Assembly: GCA_024642525.1 (NCBI GenBank)
Contig: JAHEAX010000013.1
Location: forward strand, 1-61,976
Length of the DNA stretch: 61,976 nucleotides
Direction: 5' to 3'
Source: Erythrobacteraceae bacterium
GTDB lineage: Bacteria > Pseudomonadota > Alphaproteobacteria > Sphingomonadales > Sphingomonadaceae
Part shown: positions 55,799-61,976 of the stretch, one piece after another
Numbering within the stretch: the stretch's first letter is position 1
How the letters are laid out: each line of letters opens with the position of its first letter
The notes under the pieces: generated by a model
What the model was told of the DNA's origin: nothing
Databases searched by the model: none
What the model saw: the letters and a program-made list of their open reading frames with translations, nothing else
Position numbers and translations under genes: made by a program

Positions 55799-55963
55799 TC
55801 AGCGGATACGCATCTGGCTGAACATGGATGGCGCGGCGGGGTTGCCCGCTGCGCCATTTGCATTCCACGAAAAGCTGTCATGCGGCGCTGCGGTGACGAA
55901 CAGGGCAAATGCCGCCATGGTCATGACGGAAAAGGCTATGGCTGTGCCGAGCTGCTTGCTCAT
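55799..55963 (-). CDS. Small membrane-anchored protein abutting pal (54 residues)
   Basis: Read on the minus strand, the ATG at 55963 opens a 54-residue frame ending with TGA at 55801-55799, directly next to the pal stop. It starts MSKQLGTAIAFSVMTMAAFA, a signal-peptide- or anchor-like hydrophobic helix, then a short polar tail. A GAAAAGAG site lies about ten bases upstream. No family is recognised. Being exactly convergent with pal, it could be missed by annotation. Confidence 0.6.
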   Translation of the reverse strand: MSKQLGTAIAFSVMTMAAFALFVTAAPHDSFSWNANGAAGNPAAPSMFSQMRIR

Positions 55964-56123
55964 GATGGTAAACTCTTTTCCGTCAGAAATTGCGATCGCA
56001 CCGCTTGGTGCACTGCAGCAAAATGCTTAACATCCGATTTGTTTCCCGTAAATCGAAACCTACGGTGGCGAAAATCCGCTGCAATCCCTATCATGAGACC
56101 CCTATGACCAGAAAACAGTCCTC

Positions 56124-56657
56124 ATGGTAGGTGCCCGCAGATCAAACGACTGGGGTTTTCCCCGCTGGCGCAGCTACGGCAGCGAACAGGCGGCGACAGC
56201 GCAGCGCATCTGCGACCGTCACCTGTGTGACGAGCCTGGCCTGTGCCCAGCGCCCAAGGCATCCAACAGCCCTGACCGCTGGTATTTCTGCCAGAAACAC
56301 GCCGCAGAATATAATTCGAAGTGGGACTATTTCGAAGGGCTGGACAAGGCCGAAGCCGCCGAACGCGCAGCCAATGAACAGCGCGAGAATTCCGGTTATG
56401 CCGAAGCATCCCATTATGGCTGGGCCGGTTCGGGCGATGGCAGGCGCAGCGCCGATGAAATGCGCGCATTGGAAGTGCTGGAACTGGAAGCCGATGCCGA
56501 ATTCGACGCCGTGAAAAAGGCGTTTCGCGCCAAGGCAAAGCTGGTCCACCCCGATGTGAAGCCGGGTGACAAGGAAGCAGCGGCGCAATTCCAGGCCATC
56601 CAGGTGGCCTATGAAGTGCTGAAACAGGCGGAAGAACGCCGCGAATGGAAGGGCTGA
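56124..56657 (+). CDS. J-domain protein
   Basis: A 177-residue protein. The C-terminal region (about 115-175) is a J domain with the HPD motif (AKLVHPDVKPGD), the signature that stimulates DnaK ATPase. The N-terminus has three to four Cys residues (CDRHLCDEPGLC, WYFCQKHAA) that may bind zinc. This small cysteine-rich J protein type is common in alphaproteobacteria. The start is not firmly fixed, because no strong ribosome site is seen. Confidence 0.88.
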   Translation: MVGARRSNDWGFPRWRSYGSEQAATAQRICDRHLCDEPGLCPAPKASNSPDRWYFCQKHAAEYNSKWDYFEGLDKAEAAERAANEQRENSGYAEASHYGWAGSGDGRRSADEMRALEVLELEADAEFDAVKKAFRAKAKLVHPDVKPGDKEAAAQFQAIQVAYEVLKQAEERREWKG

Positions 56658-56794
56658 TTCCCTAGAAGTGGACGCTTCGCGGCGACATCTTGCCATGCTG
56701 CATCCCCAGGCATAAGACACACATTCCGGCTGCTACCAGCACCGGCTCAACATGGTGGGTCGCTCGTTTTTCCGATTTCGGGAGGGGGCTACCG

Positions 56795-58141
56795 ATGACC
56801 AACCAATCTGCAAGGCTTGCACCTGTCGGCGATGGAGGCCGCATCCAGTCACTGGATGTGCTGCGCGGCATAGCCGTGTTCGGCATTCTGCTGATGAATA
56901 TCACCGCATTCGGCCTGCTGTTTCAGGCATATGGCAATCCGCTGGTGGAAGGCGGCGCAACGGGCGCCAATCTGGCGGTCTATAAAGTCATCACCGTCAT
57001 GTTCGAAGGCACGATGCGCGGCATATTTTCGCTGCTGTTCGGGGCCGGTATCGTTCTGCTGACGGAAAGAATGGAGAATGGCGGGGCAGGGCTGATGACA
57101 GCCGAAATCCATTTCCGCCGGATGGTGTGGATGCTGATATTCGGTATCATTCACTGGGCGTTGATGTTGTGGATCGGTGAAATCCTGTTTGCATATGCCA
57201 TGTGCGGGCTGGTCCTGTTCAGCGTGCGCAAGGTTTCGCCGAAGCTGCAGCTGGCTGTGGCTGCCGTGTTGCTGCTGGCCGCGGCCTATATGGGCATAAA
57301 GGATTATCACGATATCCAGGATGCCAGCGTGGCTGCTGCCTCTGCAGAACATGCCAGGGCAACAGGCGCAACACTGACCGCCGACCAGTCTGCTGCGCTG
57401 GAAGGCTGGGCAGAGGTCCAGAGCCACTTCGTCCCGACAAAGGAAAATGCGGCTGAACAACGTGATTGGCACAGCGGTTCATACTGGAATGCTGTGCAGG
57501 GCCAGTTCCCCATGGCGTACGAATTCCAGTGGGCCACTATACCGCGCTGGCTGCTGACAGATATGATACCGTTCATGCTGATTGGCATGGCGTTCCTGAA
57601 GTTCGGCATATTGGGCGGGCAATTGCCTGCGCGTATTTATGCAGGGATGCTGGTGATCGGTTATGGCATCGGCATTCCGCTGGGCATTTACGAGCTTAAC
57701 TTCACGCTGGCAGGCAATTTCTCGCCTGTGTCCGTGGCCGAGGCAGGGCGGACCTACCAGTTCAGCCGGCTGGCAATGGTGGTGGGCCATCTTGGCCTGT
57801 TCCTGCTGATAATCAGGCTCGGTATTTTCAAGGCCCTGCAACGAGGGCTGGCTGCTGCCGGGCAGATGGCACTGACCAATTACCTGATGCAGACCATCAT
57901 CTGCACCTTCCTGTTCTATGGCTTCGGGCTCGGTCTTTATGGCCAGTTGCAACGCTATGAACTCTATTACGTGGTGCTGGCAATCTGCACTGTGGAACTG
58001 GTGTGGAGCGTCATCTGGCTGCGTTATTTCCGGTTCGGCCCGTTTGAATGGCTGTGGCGTTCGCTGACGTACTGGAAGCGCCAGCCGATGGCGCTGGATC
58101 AGAAAGGCCCGCCGCCTGCCCAAATTCTGGGGGCCACCTGA
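56795..58141 (+). CDS. DUF418 membrane protein
   Basis: A 448-residue inner-membrane protein with about ten hydrophobic helices. The N-terminal motif IQSLDVLRGIAVFGILLMN is the hallmark of the DUF418/heparan N-acetyltransferase-like group. The C-terminal DUF418 part has QMALTNYLMQTIICTFLFYG. The ATG at 56795 follows GGAGGGGG. These proteins are proposed acyltransferase- or transporter-like proteins, function unproven. A strong terminator follows. Confidence 0.9.
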   Translation: MTNQSARLAPVGDGGRIQSLDVLRGIAVFGILLMNITAFGLLFQAYGNPLVEGGATGANLAVYKVITVMFEGTMRGIFSLLFGAGIVLLTERMENGGAGLMTAEIHFRRMVWMLIFGIIHWALMLWIGEILFAYAMCGLVLFSVRKVSPKLQLAVAAVLLLAAAYMGIKDYHDIQDASVAAASAEHARATGATLTADQSAALEGWAEVQSHFVPTKENAAEQRDWHSGSYWNAVQGQFPMAYEFQWATIPRWLLTDMIPFMLIGMAFLKFGILGGQLPARIYAGMLVIGYGIGIPLGIYELNFTLAGNFSPVSVAEAGRTYQFSRLAMVVGHLGLFLLIIRLGIFKALQRGLAAAGQMALTNYLMQTIICTFLFYGFGLGLYGQLQRYELYYVVLAICTVELVWSVIWLRYFRFGPFEWLWRSLTYWKRQPMALDQKGPPPAQILGAT

Positions 58142-58175
58142 CGGCAATATGAAAGGGCCAGTAAATGGCCCAAAT

Positions 58176-58213
58176 AAAAAGGCGGCGGGAACATGGTCCC
58201 CGCCGCCTTTTCT
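58176..58213. terminator. Bidirectional terminator
   Basis: GGCGGCGGG pairs with CCCGCCGCC around a short loop, with A-rich sequence on the left (58176-58180) and a T-run on the right (58208-58211). It serves both the DUF418 gene and the convergent TonB receptor gene. Confidence 0.9.
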
Positions 58214-58236
58214 TATGGCTGCTATGTCCTGCCGGA

Positions 58237-60828
58237 TCAGAAGTTCACGGCAACACGTGCGTAGAGGAACCTGCCGCTGAAGCCGAAAGGCGATTGTGAC
58301 GAATAGGGCAGGAACGAGTTGTTGAGGCCGTAATTTACCCCGTCAACCACGCCGAATGGCAGGCGGTCGGGATAGACATCGAACAGGTTGTTCGCGCCAA
58401 CGGCCAATTCAATCGCTTCGGTCGGTTTTGCGCGAAGTTCAAGATCGGTGACCCATTTGGGGCTGAGCGTAATGTCGCCCGGTGCATCGCCCTTGCCGAC
58501 GGTGATATCATCACGCTGCGGTGACGATACGCCCGATGGCAGGAAGACTTCGCCAAAGCGGTTGGTGCGTGCCGTCAGGCCAAAGATGCCGTAATCCCAG
58601 TCGAGGCCGATGTTCAGCTTGTCCTTGGGCTGGCCATCGGTGAGACGGAAGGATTCCTGCCGCGCAAACAGCCGCTGCGCGGTGAAGCCCGAGAAGACCC
58701 GGCGATCGGTGATCTTGGTATCGGTCTTGTTGTAGCCGATGGTAAGACGCACATCGCCCATACCGAAGTCCGGCAAGCGGTAGCTACCCACGATGTCGAG
58801 GCCCTGTGTGCGGGTATCGATACCGTTGATGAAGAACCGCGCCGAAGTAACGCCGGTAATCCCCGCCCCGATCAGGGTGGCGACCACGTCAGAACCGGTC
58901 AGGTTTTCTGTCAGCGTGATGCGGTCCTTGATGCGGATATTGTAATAATCCACCGTCAGGCTGAGCCCGTCGACCGGATTAAGTGCCAGGCCGCCACCGA
59001 AGTTGAGCGATTTTTCAGCATCAAGTGGCTGCGACCCGAGGGCGACTGCCACAGGCGATGCAACCGGGAAGGTGCCGACTTCGATCAGGGTGCCGCCGAC
59101 ATTGTTGGTCGAAGTGGTCGAGAAATATTGCTGGGCAAGGCCCGGTGCGCGGAAGCCGGTGGAAACCGAACCGCGCACTGCAATACCTTCAACCGGTTCG
59201 TAGCGAGCGGCAAATTTGCCGTTCACCGTGTTGCCGAAGTCGGAGAAGTGTTCGAACCTGCCAGCGACCTGCATGTTCAGGGCATCGGAGATGTCTGCAT
59301 CCAGTTCGACATACCCAGCGATGGAATCGCGTGATGCATCGATCGCATTGTTCGGACGGAAGCCCGGGAACACCTGCGAGCCGCCTGGCGCGCCATTGGT
59401 GAAGGAATAGGGGCCGTTGATGTAGCTTTGCAGTTCGCCGGGGATGATCTTGTAGTTTTCATCCCGGTATTCGCCGCCGAATGCGAAGGAAACGCTCTTG
59501 GCAAAGCCAAGCTCGATATCCTTCTGGAGGTCGAGGTTTATCGATGTCTGGCCAGAACGCAGGCCGCCTGCATCAAACCGGCGCTGGCTGACCAGGCCGC
59601 CGAGCGAGGTGTTGAAGCTGTTCTCGACATCGTAGTTGAGGCGGTTGGTGCCATAAACAACCGACAGGTCGGTGTTGAAACCGGCCAGGTCGCCGCGAAC
59701 ACCGACAGCGCCCGAAATATCGCGGATTTCGCTGACAATGATCGGCAGGAAGCCGTCTGCGTAGAAGGGTAGGCCACCATTGGCATAATCGCGGTTACGC
59801 GCATCGAGCGAGCGGCGGTAGAAGCCTGCGCCATTGGCATCACGTACGCCGTAGGTGCCGAAAGCGTAGAGTTCCCAGTCGCCAATGTCGGTTCCGGCAT
59901 TGACGACGAAGTTCAGATCCTTGGATTCGCCATCACCAAAACGGTGCGAATAGCGCGAAATCGTCGTTTCACGCACATCGCCTGTGCCGCTATATTGGCG
60001 GCGCACATCGGGGCCTGAACGGTTAGTTGGCGAACGGTCCTTATATTCGGCTGTAAAGTTGAGGTAGCCGGTGTCGCCAACCGGAAGGCCGATGTTGGTG
60101 GCAATGGTGTATGTTTCACCGTCACGGCGGTCGCGGTCCTGACCGGTATAGGTGATGACCGGATCGCCCGATGTGCCGGTGGTGGGGGCCACGCTGGCTA
60201 CTTCGTCAACACCGCGCAATGTGGTGACATATTTGCCATATGTGGCAACCGCGCGGCCGCCCTGGCGCTTCTTCAGCTGGACGTTGATAACGCCGGCGAT
60301 GGCATCCGAACCATAGAGCGAGGATGCACCGTCACGCAGCACTTCAATCTGCTCGATCGCAATGGATGGCAGCGTGTTCATGTCAACCGCCGCCGAACCG
60401 CGGCCGATCGAACCATTGAGGTTGAGCAGCGAGGACATGTGGCGGCGTTTGCCGTTAACCAGCACCAGCACCTGGTCAGGTGCGAGGCCGCGCAGTGTTG
60501 CAGGCCGCAGCGAGTCCGTGCCGTCTGTCAGCGAGGGCTGAGGAAAGTTGAAGGAAGGGACAAGATTGTTGAGCAAGCGGTTCGTTTCGGTCGAACCTGA
60601 ATTCTGCAGCGCCTCGCCGCCAATCACGTCAACCGGGATGGGGCTGTCTGCAATGGTGCGGTCGGGGCGGCGTGAACCGAGAACCACGATCGTATCGCCA
60701 TAATCAGCTGTCGTAACCGCGGCGTCTTCCTGTGTGTCTGCTTCCTGGGCAGCACCGGCAGACGACCATGCAAGGCATAGTGCCGAGACCGAAAGACCAA
60801 GGGCCTTGGCTGTGTGTGATGTACGCAT
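58237..60828 (-). CDS. TonB-dependent outer-membrane receptor
   Basis: An 863-residue receptor. A signal peptide ends near AGAAQE (about residue 28). A TonB box-like DTIVVLGSR is followed by the plug domain (IPVDVIGGEALQNSG, LRGLAPDQVLVLVNGKRRH, EVLRDGASSLYGSDAIAGVI). A 22-strand-type barrel ends in Phe (FLYARVAVNF). The barrel has long loops. It is in the style of sphingomonad TonB receptors whose substrates are usually organic compounds, oligosaccharides or peptides; no partner gene here reveals the ligand. An AT-rich promoter region lies at 60840-60960. Confidence 0.95.
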   Translation of the reverse strand: MRTSHTAKALGLSVSALCLAWSSAGAAQEADTQEDAAVTTADYGDTIVVLGSRRPDRTIADSPIPVDVIGGEALQNSGSTETNRLLNNLVPSFNFPQPSLTDGTDSLRPATLRGLAPDQVLVLVNGKRRHMSSLLNLNGSIGRGSAAVDMNTLPSIAIEQIEVLRDGASSLYGSDAIAGVINVQLKKRQGGRAVATYGKYVTTLRGVDEVASVAPTTGTSGDPVITYTGQDRDRRDGETYTIATNIGLPVGDTGYLNFTAEYKDRSPTNRSGPDVRRQYSGTGDVRETTISRYSHRFGDGESKDLNFVVNAGTDIGDWELYAFGTYGVRDANGAGFYRRSLDARNRDYANGGLPFYADGFLPIIVSEIRDISGAVGVRGDLAGFNTDLSVVYGTNRLNYDVENSFNTSLGGLVSQRRFDAGGLRSGQTSINLDLQKDIELGFAKSVSFAFGGEYRDENYKIIPGELQSYINGPYSFTNGAPGGSQVFPGFRPNNAIDASRDSIAGYVELDADISDALNMQVAGRFEHFSDFGNTVNGKFAARYEPVEGIAVRGSVSTGFRAPGLAQQYFSTTSTNNVGGTLIEVGTFPVASPVAVALGSQPLDAEKSLNFGGGLALNPVDGLSLTVDYYNIRIKDRITLTENLTGSDVVATLIGAGITGVTSARFFINGIDTRTQGLDIVGSYRLPDFGMGDVRLTIGYNKTDTKITDRRVFSGFTAQRLFARQESFRLTDGQPKDKLNIGLDWDYGIFGLTARTNRFGEVFLPSGVSSPQRDDITVGKGDAPGDITLSPKWVTDLELRAKPTEAIELAVGANNLFDVYPDRLPFGVVDGVNYGLNNSFLPYSSQSPFGFSGRFLYARVAVNF

Positions 60829-61015
60829 TGTATTTCCCCACCAAATTGATGGAAGGAATCTAGAGAAAAACAGACGTAATCAAACACGCAATGCACTGTT
60901 GGCGATATAATATTAGCTACGCGTGAAATTTGTGACAGTTTTACAACAAATCGGCACCGACCAAACCAGTTAGCCGGTGCCAAATTCGTTTGTTAAATCA
61001 ACCCATTTGGCCTGA

Positions 61016-61976
61016 TCAAACCTTGCCCAGCGCCTGGTCAAAATCTGCAATCAAGTCATCGGGGTCTTCGATGCCGATCGAAATGCGGACCAGATTGTCG
61101 GTAATGCCAAGCGCAGCCTTGCGTTCATCAGGCACCGAAAGATGCGTCATGGCGGCAGGCAGGCTGGCGAGCGTTTCCGTGCCGCCCAGGCTTACAGCCA
61201 GTTTGGCAATGGTCAGATTGTCGAGGAAACGGAATGCCTCTGCCTCGCCGCCCTTGATGAACAGCGAGAAAGTGCTGCCTGCGCCTGAACAATGGCGTTC
61301 GAAAATGTCTTTCTGACGCGGATCGGAAATAAAGCCGAGATAGCCAATGCCATCGACCTTGGGGTGGTCGCGCAGGAAAGCGCAGACTTTTTCCGCATTC
61401 CGGCCCGCCCGTTCCATCCGCAGTTCCACGGTTTCAAGGCTGCGCAGCAGCATCCATGCGGTGTTGGGATCGCAGATGCCGCCCATGGTGTTGCGCAGTG
61501 CGCGCACCGGGTCCATCCATTTTTTCGCGCCGGCGATGCTGCCTGCCACAAGATCGGAATGGCCGCCGACATATTTGGTCAGCGAATAGACGACGATATC
61601 CGCGCCATTATCCAGCGGCCGCTGCCACAGCGGACCAAGGAAGGTGTTGTCGATGGCAATCGGCGGGCCGTCAGCGGGGAATGCCGCATCGCGTGCGGCG
61701 CTCATCGCTTCGATATCGACCAGCGCATTGGTCGGATTGGCCGGGCTTTCGAGGTAGATCATGGCAACCTTGCCGCCATTGCTGTCTGCCTGCGCCTTGG
61801 CTTTATCCAGAACGACATCCATTTCCTCGCGCGTCGCGCCAGCAGCAAAGTCGATATAGGTTATGCCAAACTTCGACAGCACCTTGGCGACGAAGCCTTC
61901 GGTCGCGGCATAAAGCGGGCCGGAATGGACGATGACATCGCCCTGTTCACAATAGGCCAGCAGCATCACGGTGATG
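61016..61976 (-). CDS. PLP-dependent trans-sulfuration enzyme (5' end beyond window)
   Basis: The C-terminal 318 or so residues of a Cys/Met metabolism PLP enzyme (cystathionine gamma-synthase, beta-lyase or methionine gamma-lyase family). The PLP-binding Lys is in VVYSLTKYVGGHSD, with the preceding AIDNTFLGPLWQRPL and the substrate-binding SLGGTETLASLPA. The frame is open through position 61976, so the start lies outside the window. The member of the family cannot be decided without the N-terminus. Confidence 0.93.
   Translation of the reverse strand, partial: ITVMLLAYCEQGDVIVHSGPLYAATEGFVAKVLSKFGITYIDFAAGATREEMDVVLDKAKAQADSNGGKVAMIYLESPANPTNALVDIEAMSAARDAAFPADGPPIAIDNTFLGPLWQRPLDNGADIVVYSLTKYVGGHSDLVAGSIAGAKKWMDPVRALRNTMGGICDPNTAWMLLRSLETVELRMERAGRNAEKVCAFLRDHPKVDGIGYLGFISDPRQKDIFERHCSGAGSTFSLFIKGGEAEAFRFLDNLTIAKLAVSLGGTETLASLPAAMTHLSVPDERKAALGITDNLVRISIGIEDPDDLIADFDQALGKV

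Overview
The window looks like chromosomal DNA of a high-GC, carotenoid-producing alphaproteobacterium of the Sphingomonadales, most likely Erythrobacteraceae. The signs are a crtY-crtI-crtB carotenoid cluster, a hisB-hisH-hisA-hisF-hisE-HIT operon, an alphaproteobacterial SspB next to the his genes, a complete ybgC-tolQRAB-pal operon, many secreted peptidases and lipoproteins, a large TonB-dependent receptor, and several acyl-CoA dehydrogenases with SDR enzymes. The family assignment rests on gene content and protein resemblance, not on a search. No rRNA, tRNA, CRISPR array, insertion sequence or prophage was seen. Genes are packed tightly and no gene-free stretch exceeds 300 bases; the longest is 26851-27143, the leader region of a cold-shock gene.

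Layout. 1-98 is the start of a biotin carboxylase that runs off the left edge. 148-4518 (minus) is the carotenoid operon crtY-crtI-LOG-crtB, with a LOG-type nucleotide hydrolase translationally coupled inside it. 4616-13124 holds membrane, outer-membrane and secreted proteins, an exported amidohydrolase, a DUF885 lipoprotein, a nitronate monooxygenase, a Baeyer-Villiger-type monooxygenase and a four-EF-hand secreted protein. 13146-15038 (minus) encodes a trimeric autotransporter of the YadA type, followed by a CYP153-like P450. A TPP riboswitch precedes thiC at 16484-18526. An AT-rich nuclease-like orphan gene (18846-19991) is the clearest sign of horizontal transfer.

20137-36384 is a mixed set of small genes (exported intradiol dioxygenase-like protein, GFA proteins, EthD, RidA, DJ-1, ion channel, YaiI, PhnA, cold-shock protein, PEBP, SWIB, DoxX, dipeptidase, dapD). 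It also includes two surface-tethered lipoprotein peptidases (S41 and S8) that share a Cys-Gly-rich and Pro-Thr-rich tether. 36390-45632 is a divergent catabolic cluster. On the minus strand are SDR, GPH-type transporter, acyl-CoA dehydrogenase, zinc alcohol dehydrogenase and an APH-like kinase; on the plus strand are two paired acyl-CoA dehydrogenases and an SDR. The kinase plus ACAD pair resembles the split version of ACAD10/11 and LvaA/LvaC and may handle 4-hydroxyacyl-CoAs.

45696-61976 is mostly housekeeping: gmk, sspB, the his operon (with a 61-residue PEP-CTERM mini-protein inserted, and a tandem duplication at the hisA start), tol-pal, a J-domain protein, a DUF418 membrane protein, a TonB-dependent receptor, and a trans-sulfuration enzyme that runs off the right edge. 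The strongest candidates for new biology are the kinase/ACAD cluster, the AT-rich nuclease-like gene, the hisA leader duplication and the PEP-CTERM mini-protein.
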